A stretch of DNA of 64,000 bases from the NCBI RefSeq assembly GCF_040869045.1, contig NC_090322.1:196787477-196851476 (forward strand). Reading direction: 5' to 3'. This DNA is from Eurosta solidaginis. Lineage: Eukaryota; Arthropoda; Insecta; Diptera; Tephritidae. Below the pieces are notes generated by a model. That model saw only the letters and a list, made by a program, of their open reading frames with translations. It ran no database searches and was not told where the DNA came from. Below are positions 32,026 through 43,489 of the stretch, in pieces. A program made the position numbers and the translations under genes. Within the stretch, counting starts at the first letter, position 1. Each line of letters opens with the position of its first letter.

Positions 32026-34371
32026 CTGCAAGAAAAAAAAATTGTTGCATTGTGCTGCCAATTAAGTATTCAAAGCTTTTGAATAACTAAGAAAAAGCTT
32101 TAGTATTTATTCTAGCATAAGAGAAATCCAAAAGTTCAATTTTACTACCTCCATATTAATAAGGCCCCTTTCTGGCTTCCGACAATATAACGTAAGGAGA
32201 ACAAGTTCTCATATTTAGCTGCTTTTCCTGCAGAAAAAATGGGAGGCAGTCCCTAAAATTTACCGTTTCGTACAAAAATTTTGAAGACTACCTCCAAATT
32301 GGAGCTAATCGTATGCAGAGCGGGATGGTTGGCAGCCACATTTTTTTCTGCAGAGCTAAAGTTTTAGCTTAAAGACTGGGACTATCTCAGGCGTACAGAT
32401 AATATATAGGAGACCCATCCAGCTGCAATTATTGAAGACTCGCGGCAGTGGTAAATATCGCGCTAAAAAAGTGGCGGTATTGGATAGCCGAGACACGACC
32501 AACAGAGGTTCATGTATAACGTATAGCTGAAACGGTTACGATGAATCGGGGACTCCCACACTTTTCGGTCATAGAAGTGGAGGATAGTGTAGAGATAACT
32601 TTTCCGTTGGAGAGACATTTTTCCGTTGCAACTGAGTATAATACATACTGAAACTTAGCACAACTAATTTTCTGTGCAATAATTTCATAAAGTTACACAC
32701 TCAGTCCATATAAAGTTTAAGTGCATATGTATATACATGTAAAATAAGCTAAGCTATTATTTAAAAGTTCATGACATATGCAATTAAAATTTTAAGTAGG
32801 TCAATTTAAAAGGGCGTGCATCGGAAATATTTTTCTTCACTGTGAAAGCCCTCTTCTTTAAGTGTCAAGTGGGAGTACATTCGAACAACCAGATAAGTCC
32901 CATATGATCTAAGGTAGGAGTGCAAGGTCCACCTTCCTCATTACCTTGCTGTCTTAAACCCCTTCACCCAGAAGTCTGATATGTAGTCCAGAGTATCGAC
33001 GGAGAAAGCGCGATTCGTCCTTGTAGCTTCTGTAGAGGAAGCTTGTTTGTTTACGCCTCCTCCGAAACATCGGCACGACAGCACAGTGATGAAATGTCTT
33101 CCTGAAATGTCTCCTTGTAAGTTCGCGTCTTTCCTATACAAACGTAGTAATAGAGACCTTAAGACTTTGCATCCTGATTGGTCCATTGCAAGTTCGTGGC
33201 CCTAATTCTATATTCCTCGATTTTATTCAAGAGGTAACACGGTGGAAGTAAGAAGGTTTTCGCTTCGTTTATACACATTCCGCATCTTATCACCGCCAAC
33301 TTTCTGGCAAAGTTATAACCTGAGATGCCCAATAGATTCCAGCGAGGCTTGGGTTGGGACAGCCCCGCTATCCTGACCGTAACGCTGATCGTTGAGAATG
33401 CATTGTTATAGAATCAAGCCGACCTCTTCTTATAAGAGACTCCGGAAGATTCAGGAGGCCGTTAGGATTGTTTAAACAACAGTTGCTTTTAACGCAACCC
33501 AACTGCAGTTCTTCTTACTCCTTTGAACTATCTGCGTAAACCCCTATCTTGCCTGAGGCCACCTCTTGCTTCTCCTTCGAAAGAAAGCTTACGTTCAGTA
33601 CTTGGTTCAGTAGTAGTAAAATTCAAAATTTAATGCACTGTGCCCAACTATGTTAGAAGTCAATAGCTGAATACAGTCCGTGTCAGACATTAAATCCGTT
33701 TTACATCCGTAGTCTCTGATTTTCACATTTTGAATTCTATATGCCAATGATCCGCTTTTGCGCGCCAATCCTGCACGAACTTAAACAGGGTCATCAAGTG
33801 AAAAATAGCTAGCACTTCATATTTTTAGATATTCCCAGGCTTTGCCACTTTCTCGGACTTGTGCTGTGTTTAGCACCCTCCATCGCTCACAGCGGGAGTT
33901 TTCATCCTCTGAAGGAAGTTTTTCGTATACTATACGACTGCCAGATCTTTGACTTTAAATTTCCCGTAACACTTCCTTCTCGGTTTAATTTGTGCCGTTC
34001 AGTTTTGGCAAGGTGAAGGAGGGAGTTTTTGACTTTCTTGTGAACGCTTTGCTCTGTCCGTTGCAACAAAATTCTGCATGTTACTATTTTCTTGAACTCG
34101 TTATTCGTTGGACAGACTACCCTTGTTTATTTTGCTCCTTGTGTTCGCAGAATTTCGTTAGCTACTGGCACCCATAGAAGAAGCCACGACACGTTTGCCT
34201 GACGAGCGCCACTTAAGTTGGTTTGCAACCTTACTAAATATCATACAATTAGTCAATGCAACAGATTTTAGTTTAGGCTAGAAACTTTAAATATTGGTAA
34301 AGTTCGCTTAAAAGCCATGGATTCTAACAACTAAGTACTTGTGTAAGATCAAAGAAAATTGCAGAGAACTA
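32026..34371. other. No supported gene; degenerate sequence
   Basis: Upstream intron or flank of the CTLD gene. 32870-34200 is more GC-rich than the surroundings and looks like decayed coding sequence of a mobile element, but I could not match a motif. An 81-codon minus-strand frame at 32941-33186 shows no known domain. Confidence 0.5.
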
Positions 34372-35330
34372 TTAAGCTACGACAGTTGGCGAGGGGAGGT
34401 GGAAATCGGTGTGAAGTAAGATGAAAATTACCGCTGGTACAGCTAGAGCCTCGGTGTATGGTGGATAGATAACATGTCCGAAATTTCGACTAATGGTAAA
34501 GGGGCTATAGGCGTGTGGTGTATGGTATAACCGGGCCCGAGCTATCGGTGCTGGATAAATGGACGTTGCGTTAATAGCGTTTTTAGCATCCACTAGCTTT
34601 GAGTCCAAATGTTTATTAAAATATAATTGACAAGTGAGAAGTGCACCTAAGTATTTTTATTCGTTAACTACTTCAATAACTTCGCTATGAACAAGACAAA
34701 AATCATGGTATTAAAGAAAGGTGGTAGAACCCCCGGCTCATGGAAATGGATCTACGGTAGCGAAGTTATTGAAGTAGTTAACGAATAAAAATACTTAGGT
34801 GTACTTCTCACTTGTCAATTATATTTTAATAAGATCCATTTCCATGAGCCGGGGGCTCTACCACCTTTCCTAAATACCATGATTTTTGACTTATTCAAGT
34901 TGACAGTTAGTGCCCATTGACTACAATTGTAAAGGGAGTTTATCATTTCCTGTAGCTGTTCCGGTGATTCCGCAAGCAAGACCAGATCGTCTGCGTACAT
35001 AAGCACCTTCACATTAATGTTCTTAACCCTGGCACCCCCGCAAAAATAGTCATTTAGTTCATTTAAGTACAAAGAGAATAGAACCGGTCTTAAGAAGCAG
35101 CCTTGGCGGAAACCGTGATTAACAGGGAAAGGCTCTGACAGATTGGCATCAAACAGAACTTTGCAAGACGTGTTAGCGTAGACTAATCTTAAAATTTCAA
35201 TCATAAGAGTTGAATAACCATAGGAGGCTAGTTTATAAAAGAGCATGTTGTGGGGAATCGTATCACAAGTACACGAGAAATCTACAAAAAAGGCAAACGT
35301 TCTTTAATTACGTGAAAATTGATCAAAATT
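34372..35330 (-). pseudogene. LINE reverse transcriptase remnant with inverted insertion
   Basis: Minus-strand translation gives RT motifs: FFVDFSCTCDTIPHNMLFYK (about 35250-35310), HGFRQGCFLRPVLFSLYLN, VLMYADDLVLLAESPEQLQ with the catalytic YADD, then KSKIMVFRKGGRAPGSWKW. At 34830 the frame meets an inverted duplicate (34687-34830), after which EVIEVVNE, YLGALLTCQLYF and DSKLVDAKNAINA continue to about 34560. Normal order is restored if the inverted insert is ignored. Below that the match is lost. Confidence 0.85.
34687..34830 (+). repeat. Inverted duplication inside the RT remnant
   Basis: About 144 bp that read in the opposite sense to the RT remnant. Its left half (34687-34752) is the inverse of 34831-34898 and its right half (34753-34830) is the inverse of 34620-34687. 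The piece therefore copies the two sequences that flank it, giving an A-B-A'-B' palindromic layout. Confidence 0.9.
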
Positions 35331-36029
35331 CAAACCAAATATATACTCCCGAAAGGCTTTGATTACATGCCAACGCATTTCGAAAGTTTTGCTTTGTTGA
35401 ACGAAATTTCATATATTTCAAACGATTTTGACTTTGGTGTGACTCCCACAAGCATACTTATAAATTAAACCTTTGCAGGCTTTGTACAGAAGTACATCTA
35501 ACTTTTCACAATGATCTTTAGCATTAATTATTTCCACACTCTTTATTACGTTCTTCATTAGTCGTCATTTTTAGTGCATACAATATTCGCTAGCGTTTAC
35601 TTAAATTTTTTTTGTATGTACATCAAAGTTCTTTGCTTTTTAGCCTTTAGTTTACTTTTAACTTTGCCAGAAGCTGTTTTTGCTTTGGGAAAAAAAAAAT
35701 TTAAATATGCAACTTAAAAAAAGGGAACAAATTAAAACAAGAAAGAGTGAAACAAGAAAAAATATAAAACAAAAAAATTTGAAGAGTGTTAAATATTCGT
35801 TTGTAGTTGTTAAAACACTTGAGCAGGAAAGGAAGTCAACTACAAATAAAAGCACATGAAAATTATTTGAAAATTTTCTCTTTTCGGTTGCCAACGAATT
35901 TTTTGTTGGTCAAATCTTTTGTTTTTTTTTTTTCAAATTTTTGTAGACGTAACATAATTTTAAAAAGCAATAGAACGATAAAAATTATTTGAGCATTCAT
36001 ATGCTGTAAAAGTAATATACACTGATGCA
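35331..36029. other. No gene; AT-rich
   Basis: The rest of the LINE upstream of the RT remnant may extend to about 35500. Beyond that is AT-rich sequence with no recognised feature. Confidence 0.5.
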
Positions 36030-36038
36030 GAAAAATCG
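36030..36038 (+). repeat. Target-site duplication, left
   Basis: GAAAAATCG, identical to 37301-37309. Confidence 0.85.
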
Positions 36039-37300
36039 GGTGCAGTGAAATAACTACCAAATGCAATAACTCCCAACAAAGAAATGAAATAACTCCCAGA
36101 TATTTTCCATACAAATTGGGACTTATTTCATTATGAAATAGCTCCCAATTCATTGGGACTTATGTCATAATTTTTGTTGGTAATTATTTCATAATTTTTT
36201 GAGATTGGGAGTTATTTCATTTTTATTGGGACTTACTTCATTGTTTGTAATTCAGGCATTGGGAGTTATTTAATTTTTGGTGCGAGTTATTTCATTTTCT
36301 TAAAAAGACAATTTTATCAAACTTTGACGTTCTTCTAACAGTTTCTATGGGTCGGCTATACATTAAGGGATCAATTGGTTTTATTCGTAGACCAAAGGGG
36401 TTTGAACTTCGAAGTTTTGCACATAGGTTCTCAGGGAGTTCCCCAACGAGAATCAGTTAGTAATTTTTAATTGCTATTAACAGTTTACTAGTAATTAGTA
36501 GTTAAAGTTACAATGGTATAACTATCAGTTTTTATCTACATACGAACACTTTCACCAGAATTTTATACATAAGTACACTTTATAGTGTTTATAAAACCAC
36601 AATCAACTATTTTCATTTGTTTAAGTTTGCGTATTATTGTAAAATTTAATGATTTATTTGTTTACTTTCCGCGAACACAAACATACAGCCATTTTATCTA
36701 ATTCACTGCTTGCTTGGTGGTACCAGATGCTTTAAATTGTTCCAACGAATGAAAAATTTTTAAATAGTACCAACGAGGAAAATGGACCTTTTTCATTCAA
36801 CTCTATTTATTTATTTTACAAAAAATAGAAAATTTGGAATAAAAAATCGCGCGATGCACAGTAATTCTGCGTAGAATACTTTTCTGCATAAGCGGCCTTC
36901 GGTGTTCTACGCAGACTTCTTCCTTAAATTTTTTTTTTTAATAAATAATGTTAATTTCATAAAAAAATGCAATTTTTTAAAATAAATAACGTTTACTTCG
37001 ACGACACTATTCAAGTTTTCTTGTAATTGTAACTTTTCCATATGTTCATAATAGTTTTTCAAATCTCATTGTAGCTGATTATATAGTATAAAGATACCAT
37101 TTCAAATTTTGATTTGGGATTTATTTCATTTTTTTGGGACTTATTTCATTTGGGAGTTATTTCCTTTTTTTTTGGGAATTGTGGTTTCATTATGAAATAA
37201 CTGGCAAATATTGGGAGTTATTTCATTTCTTTCATTGGGAGTTATTTCATGGGAGTTATTTCATGGGAGTTATTTCATTTGGGAGTTATTTCACTGCACC
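36039..37300 (+). mobile_element. Foldback DNA transposon with 9-bp target duplication
   Basis: The ends are inverted repeats. The left end starts GGTGCAGTGAAATAACTACC and the right end, reversed, starts GGTGCAGTGAAATAACTCCC. Each arm is built of repeats of TGAAATAACTCCCAA, a few at the left (36044-36300, some reversed) and about seven at the right (37100-37300). The direct repeat GAAAAATCG flanks it exactly (36030-36038 and 37301-37309). A 9-bp duplication and GG-start ends fit Mutator-like elements; the modular arms resemble Foldback/Galileo elements. The 800-bp centre (36300-37100) is AT-rich with no transposase. Class assignment is inference. Confidence 0.88.
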
Positions 37301-37309
37301 GAAAAATCG
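37301..37309 (+). repeat. Target-site duplication, right
   Basis: GAAAAATCG, identical to 36030-36038. Confidence 0.85.
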
Positions 37310-37589
37310 TTCTGAAAATAAAGGCAGATTAACAAGATTACTAGAAGCTCGGAACGTTTTCATATTAAACCCACCCTGAAAAATAAATATAAATCGCTTA
37401 ATGGAAACTGTCTAAGGGTTGGCTTTTTACAGGACTCCGTATATAGTCTCACTTCTAGTTAACACTAAAAAGGGAGTCTATTATAAATTCATGCAGCGTT
37501 GCCTTAGCAATTACTGTATCTGTGAAATTGAAAAAAACAAAAAATCTTACAGAAAAAAATTTCACAGTGTTAGAAAAAAGACAAATCAA

Positions 37590-37860
37590 AAACTGGACCA
37601 ACCAAAACTTCACCATAAGACGGTCCTCGTGGCACTTGAGCTTTTGACACAGTTAACCACCGTACACTACACCAAAAGGAATTAGGAAACATCTCCGTAA
37701 GCACTACGATGAGATACGGCACCTTCCAACTCATCCGATTGATCCAGATTAACATAAGGAGGACTTAATCATAGTTCACACTAATTCGGGAATAAGCATC
37801 GCGAGGTCGCTCCGGGAGAACGCTGTTATCAATAATTATTACTTAAACTAAGTAGTATGA
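37590..37860 (+). pseudogene. LINE remnant, RT fragment joined to C-terminal piece
   Basis: Reads DQPKLHHKTVLVALEL, and in another frame FDTVNHRT, the RT motif A region of jockey/CR1-type LINEs. It is followed directly by a segment corresponding to a distal part of such proteins (compare 61282-61520, which reads HYDEIRHIPTQSVNPD). The same internal deletion and order occur in the copy at 60980-61545, so they descend from one deleted parent. Confidence 0.65.
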
Positions 37861-38150
37861 CATCTGATATAATTCTGGCGAGAGGCTGACTAGTGTATTA
37901 ATTGGTATGACCCTGCCGCATATACTGACTAGTGTGTCATTTGGTTCGATTCTGGTGCATATAATGACTAGTTTGTCAACCGGTATGATGCTGATGTAGA
38001 GACTGGCCATTTATATTTCGTAGGACATCGCCGTATTAAAAATACCAGCTGCTAATATGGAAAATAGACTGCACTCTAACTAGTTGGGGTTTTTGGCAAA
38101 CTAGTATTCTTCTAGTATACAACTAAATGATTTGACTGCAGGGTAAGTGA
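37861..38150 (+). repeat. 39-bp minisatellite in LINE 3' region (copy 1)
   Basis: TGACTAG recurs at 37887, 37926 and 37965, a 39-bp period. The unit is of the form TGACTAGTGTATTAATTGGT followed by ATGATTCTGGTGCATATAA. The same array is found at 61545-61865. Confidence 0.8.
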
Positions 38151-38874
38151 GAAATTAAGGGTCACAGTCACTCACATTCACAGTCACCACTATATAATAA
38201 CAACAATTTCATAATTCAAATCGGTTTTTCGTTCATTTGGACTCTTGCGTGCCTTTGACTTTGTTGGCCATGACCCGATTTCCGGTTTATCTTTGGATCG
38301 AAAGAAGAAGCTTAAGCCTTTCGAAAGCTATATATGTCAGCTAGGAAAATATAACAATACTGAAAATTTTCCCAATGAAAAAATTTTATTTTTTTTTTAC
38401 TTTTTTCGGGTTCTGTCAACTTTGGTGCTGTCTATATGCACTAATCTATATGCAGCCTGCACCAACCCTGACTTGCATCAGAATTCAAAATTAATTATAA
38501 TTTCAACGGGTAATAATTTTCTATATTCCAAACTTACTGTGTTATTTAAATATTAATGAAAACAAAATTAAAAAATATATAAAATTGTATCAAAACGAGT
38601 TACAAATATTTACTTGGTCTTTTGCTAAGTTTACTTAGATTCAAACTTTGCAGACTAATATGACTGAAACTTCTGTAGCTACCAATCGATTTTGAACTTT
38701 TTACCAGTTTTGGATAGACAAAATTTCGTTACTTTATACACATTAAGGATATATTGGGGGATTTGTGTTTATTTACCGAACAAACCAATTAATAAAAGCC
38801 CACCCACACATATCCTGTATGAACGCCATTTCAAATACCGAAATTTTGTTCAACCAAAACTGACAAAAACTTAA
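38151..38874. other. No gene recognised
   Basis: AT-rich. A 103-codon frame at 38245-38556 begins with residues like AFDFVGHDPISG but shows no convincing domain. Confidence 0.5.
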
Positions 38875-39377
38875 ACAAGTAAGAAAGTCTAAGTTCGGGT
38901 GAAACCAAACATTTCTTAACCCAACCATATCACTACTGTCGTAGACTATCAGTCAAATGTAGTTAAATAACATAGAGTTATTGCAAACTTTGTTAAAGCT
39001 AGACCTTAAGGAAGAGTGGGCGTGGTCTTTAACCTATTTTCATTATCTTCACTCAGTCTGCATAATTTGACAATAATAATGTCTCTGCTAAATTTAGGTG
39101 TATTAGCTTAGCGGTATTCATTTTTGAATTATCTCATTTTTCTAAATTCCGAATTCACTCATTTTTAATACCGAGCTATTCTGTGTAAAGATAAGCCCAT
39201 ATACCGAATTTGAAGAGGTCAATATTTGCTCAAGTTATCATGTTATATCGGACGGACATATGGACGGACATGGCTTAATGAAATTTTTTTTCGATAACGA
39301 TGATTTTGATATATGGAAGTCTATATCTATCTCGATTCCTTTATACATATGTACAACTACAGCTAGGTATACAAAAA
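38875..39377 (+). mobile_element. Hairpin-ended element, short copy E
   Basis: 5' end CAAGTAAGAAAGTCTAAGTT with a degenerate hairpin (TTCGGGTGAAACCAAA). The body contains GTGGGCGTGGTC, ACGGACATATGGACGGACAT and GATTTTGATATATGGAAGTC. The 3' end is degenerate (GGTATACAAAAATG). A diverged, internally deleted member of the family. Confidence 0.7.
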
Positions 39378-39780
39378 TGATGAAAATGTTACAGTCATAT
39401 TAGTCTGCAAAGCGTGATTCTAAATTTAGACAAAAACGGGCCAAGTTAACATTACTTAGTCGTTTCGATATAATTCCTGAAGGATATTAAATGACAATTT
39501 TGCAAAGAAATTATTCAAATTTTAGATCCACAATGTGCCTGTAAGAAGAGTTTAGTGAAATAGCTGTAACTAGACAAAATAACTAGATTTTGTTGCTATT
39601 TGATACTTAAATATTTGTTACACGAATCTGCACCCTTAGTTTTTAAAAGAAATGCCATTCTAGTATTTTTCTATGTTATGAAAGTTTAAACAAAGACCTG
39701 CTACAATGTAACAGAATCTTTGCGAGTTGTTCAACTATAACATCGACTTGAAACATGAAGTACCGTAAATAATTTCATAG
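39378..39780. other. No gene recognised
   Basis: AT-rich sequence between a hairpin-ended element and tRNA-like repeats. Confidence 0.5.
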
Positions 39781-39905
39781 CTACCGATTGCCTTTGTTTT
39801 ATCGGCCTATTGGTAAAGGGTTCAGTATTCGATTCGTGCTCAAGGCCAGAAACATATTTTTGATGATAATTATTGTTTTTTTTTTTTTTAATTTTCTATA
39901 TATGA
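39781..39905 (+). mobile_element. tRNA-like SINE fragment (plus)
   Basis: Contains TCGGCCTATTGGTAAAGG (box A-like) and GTATTCGATTCGTGCTC (box B-like), then GATGATAATTATTGTTTTTT. The reversed counterpart at 40235-40345 shares the box B-like region, the GATGATAATTATTG-type phrase and the T-rich tail. Confidence 0.45.
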
Positions 39906-39944
39906 AAAATTATTATTGATATTAGAGAAAAATTGTAGGTTTAC

Positions 39945-40115
39945 AAACGGCGATGGTTACTAGAGCGTGTTTCTGAATTTCACTTCTTCATCAGCTAGCT
40001 TTTCGGGAGCTGAGCGTTGAACTCGAATCTCCAACATTCATATCAGTGCAGAGGCAGATGCCTTTAGCTGCTAAGCCATATGAATGTCCCGTTGTTCGCT
40101 GTACAATTGGTCTGT
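39945..40115 (-). mobile_element. tRNA-like SINE or tRNA pseudogene (minus)
   Basis: On the minus strand TGGCTTAGCAGCTAAAGG resembles box A and GGAGATTCGAGTTC resembles box B at tRNA-like spacing, followed by CAGCTCCCGAAAAGCTAGCT, which can pair on itself. No cloverleaf good enough for a tRNA gene. Confidence 0.45.
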
Positions 40116-40149
40116 AAGAGTTGCCTTTTTCTTTCTATTCCTTTTTGAT

Positions 40150-40222
40150 TTTATGATTATTTTTTTATTTTCGGAATAGTACTATAGTAAAAATAATAGT
40201 ACTATTCCAAAAATAAAAAAAC
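40150..40222. repeat. Near-perfect hairpin
   Basis: TTTTTATTTTCGGAATAGTA ... TACTATTCCAAAAATAAAAA: a stem of about 24 bp with one or two mismatches and a ~10-base AT loop (about 40160-40222). Confidence 0.8.
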
Positions 40223-40234
40223 ATGCAAATATAG

Positions 40235-40345
40235 AAAAATTTAAAAAAAACAATGATTATCATACAAATTATTGTTCCGCCTTAAGCTCGAATCGAACCT
40301 TGAATCCTTTAATACCTAATTTTTAGCAAGCAATTCTTCGAAAAA
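40235..40345 (-). mobile_element. tRNA-like SINE fragment (minus)
   Basis: The reverse strand shows GGTTCGATTCGAGCTTAAGG (box B-like) followed by an ATTATTG/AT-rich tail shared with 39781-39905. It is in inverted orientation to that copy. Confidence 0.45.
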
Positions 40346-40667
40346 ACTTTTAATTATGGTGCAATAATGCCCCGCCCTGTGGCGGACCGCTCTTGTAAAT
40401 TGTAAACATTTGCAAGTTGTATTTATTTTCAAAAATTAAAAACCTAACAATTACACGAAAACATATTTGTGCCACTTGAAAAGACGGATACCGGAGTATA
40501 TGCGTAACATTTTTCTTGTTTTAAAAATAAAAGAGAACCTTATTTTAGTGAAACGAGATGTGAAAGTTTGATTTACCAGAAACAAGTTCAAGTTGTTTTA
40601 TTCTGTGGTTTCGGGGCCAGCTGCTTTTCCGTCTACGTCTTTAATTATATTATTCAGAATACTTTTG

Positions 40668-40679
40668 TGTAATTCTTAA
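40668..40679 (+). repeat. SINE target-site duplication, left
   Basis: TGTAATTCTTAA, identical to 41043-41054, flanking the SINE. Confidence 0.85.
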
Positions 40680-41042
40680 AAATAATTAAATGTAAGGCGC
40701 GATAATCTCCGAAGAGATCTAAGGCCGAGCTTCTCTTCCAATTTGCGTCGTGGTCCTCTTGATTTTCCCTACAAATTGGCCGGACGGCACCGACATGTTT
40801 TATGCCGACTCCGAACGGAATCTGCAAGGCAGATGTGATTTCACTGAGAGCTTTTCATGGCAGAAATACACCCGGAGCGCTTGTCAAACACTGCCTATCG
40901 GCGACCCCGCTTATAAAAATTGTCTTCTAATTGAAAAACCTTATTTCTAAAATTTTGATGTTGCTTTGCCCGGGGTGTGAACCCAGGGCATACGGTGTGG
41001 TAGGCGGAGCACGCTACCATCATACCACGGTGGCCGCCGTAA
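40680..41042 (-). mobile_element. tRNA-derived SINE, copy 2, with 12-bp target duplication
   Basis: Minus-strand copy of the SINE. The head at the right has box A (TGGTATGATGGTAGCGTG) and box B (GGGTTCACACCC). The body matches copies 1 and 3, and the AT-rich tail is at the left. It is flanked exactly by TGTAATTCTTAA on both sides. The 12-bp duplication indicates LINE-mediated insertion and defines the element ends. Confidence 0.9.
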
Positions 41043-41054
41043 TGTAATTCTTAA
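41043..41054 (+). repeat. SINE target-site duplication, right
   Basis: TGTAATTCTTAA, identical to 40668-40679. Confidence 0.85.
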
Positions 41055-41500
41055 GAATTGTTTATTGTAGATCGTTAAGCCTGTTTTGATGCAGTCTCAA
41101 TTATAAATGCTAGAAGTTTGACTAAGAAGAAACACTAAAACAATGTAAAAATATAGAAATAAATAACAAAAAAAAAAGTGTTCGACTAAGATATATGCAA
41201 TAAAAAATTTTGTTTGTAAAATCTCCTCCTGAATGTAAATTTATTTTCAAAAAAATATGTTCAAACAATCGCGTTACAATCTGACATCTAGAAAATTAAT
41301 TATATGTCTGACAGAAAACGACAAGCTACTAGACAACTGCTGACAATTACTTCAAGGAGAACAATCATTATCCAGAAGGAATGCTTTTTCACTCGGTACT
41401 GTATTATATTTATTACATTTGAGAACTTTTTTAGCACGCTTATGTTAGCTTCACTTGTATGTTTGTATGTTAGTAACTCTTTTATACCAAAAAAAAAAAA
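41055..41500. other. No gene recognised
   Basis: AT-rich. A possible 83-codon frame at 41304-41555 runs through an A-run and lacks any motif. Confidence 0.5.
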
Positions 41501-42597
41501 AAAACAAGTAAAGTCGGGACTGTCTTCCGCTGTGTCGAAAATCGCATTCCTTTAATGAAACTATAACGTGATGAAATTTCGAAAACTCTTAAAATTTGAA
41601 AAATCAATTGTATGGGACGACCGATTTTCAAGATTAAGCTGTAATATGGTAAACTTCAAGGTTTTAGCTGTTAAAATGAGGGAGAAATGACGTAAAATCT
41701 TTTATCTGAACAATGGAATGTATGGGAGATATAAACTTTAGTGGTCCCATCCGGTCGATTCAGACATATTATTAATCGGACACCAAAATATATATGCAGA
41801 TGAATATGGCCAAATTAACTCCGTTTGTCTATCTCTTATCCTATAAGGGCTTACAATATTGAGATTCGTGACAACCCATTTTCATTAAAGGTGGTATAAA
41901 AATAGATCGGCACTTTGTGTGAGGAAACAAAGTTTCACGTTTCCTGTGGTTCGCATGAGATGGCTATAACCACGAGTCACTTATCTGAACAATATATGAA
42001 GTATACCTAAGTATTTGATGAAGTTTGAAGCTTCTTGATGTTAAAATGGAACAGATATAACGAAAATCTCCTCATCTGAAAAATCAGTTTGTGTGGTGTG
42101 TATATTATATATGCGACCGATCTTTACGTTTTTGTTCAGAAAACAATACATACTATTTATGGTGTAGAATTTTAGAAATGTTTCTTATCTGAACAATCGA
42201 TTGCGCTTTATATACGAGCGATATCTATGATTTTTTCGGACAGCAGTATATGCCATATAGGAAAGCATTTGGTGAAGCTTTAAGCTTAAAGATGTTGAAA
42301 TGGGCAGAAATTACGAAAAGCTTCCCATCTGAAAAATCGGTTGTATCGGAGATACATGTTGGTTCCGATAAACTTCTAATACGACAAAAAAATAGCGGGT
42401 GTATTATTTATCAAGATATTTCAAAAAATTAGGGACTAGTTTGCGTTCACACATACAGAGGGACAGACATGCCTACAGGGCTATATCAACTCAGCTTGTC
42501 TTCCTTATCATTTGTGTATACTTATTGGTGGGTCTATCTCTTCTCCTTTGAGGACTTACAATTAGCGATGTTTGATTTTCATGAATGGTATAAAAAT
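41501..42597 (+). mobile_element. Second ACAAGTAA...GGTATAAAA element family
   Basis: Starts ACAAGTAAAGTCGGGACTGT and ends TGAATGGTATAAAAATG, so the termini resemble those of the hairpin-ended family but the body is different. It contains several ~130- to 200-bp degenerate repeats with phrases such as TTATCTGAACAATCGATTG, TGTATGGGAGATATA and GGTCCGATC. Near the end are ACAGAGGGACAGACATG and TATACTTATTGGTGGGTCTA. No coding capacity. From memory, a common dipteran repeat type. Confidence 0.65.
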
Positions 42598-43489
42598 GAA
42601 ACTTTTCAGATGGCACTGAAATAATTTGTTGATTTCTAATAAAACAACGTGCTTAAAACAGCAAGAGTAAGTTAAAAGGATGCCCACTACTATTTTATTA
42701 ATTAACATCAAAAAAAGCATAAAAATAATTTTTTTTTAATTACCCTGCGACTGCATGATATTGCTTGTTGATCCATGCCAATATTTTTTATTTTTAGCGC
42801 TACATACAAAAGTGATTCCCGAGAGATAAGTAATGAATGGTACAGACAATAAAAAAGAAAAATGTTTCAAAGACTATAAAAAAAAACCAAATGAATTGAC
42901 ACAAGTGATTAGTAAAACCGACCACTCACACAATGCCCAAGCAAACATCTTTAATAAGTGATAAAAAATGCAAATAAAGTTGAATTGAGAAAAACATTAA
43001 AATTAAAAGTTTTGCTCAACGATAGAAACTTTGGCAACAATCACAGTTGAAATTACGGTTTAGCCAACCGGACTGATGACTTGCTTGCGGTTAAGATTGA
43101 TGTTGAGATGAGAAAAACTACCATAAGAAAAAAAGATAAATGAAGTTGGTGAAATGGGGAGAGAGAAAAAATTTCTTTGTTAATGAAAGCAAACTTTGTT
43201 TTAAGAATTGCTTGAAATCAACAGTTTTTTTCGCTTCTTCTTTTTTTCAGACTAAATAAAGTTAAATATAAGCTTGTTCAAATTACTTTGAAATGAGAGA
43301 AAAATGAAAGAATTAAATAACTAATTTAAAATTGATATCCATTGCATAAATTTCAAGACTCTGAAGAAAAATTATAGAAAATGCTAATCCTGTACGTTTA
43401 TGATCGATACTTCAAACATTAGTTTAAGTCAAATCAACGGACTATATTTATGATTTAAAATCATTCTTCTTCATATCAAAAAAAAAAAA
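42598..43489. other. No gene recognised
   Basis: AT-rich sequence without a recognised repeat or exon. Confidence 0.5.

Noticed and set aside
32941..33186. 81-codon minus-strand frame near the CTLD exon
   Set aside because: No CTLD or signal-peptide features and no phase-compatible splice donor found; likely decayed repeat.
37134..37379. Frame with repeated SYF/ISFGSYF residues
   Set aside because: Translation of the foldback transposon arm repeats.
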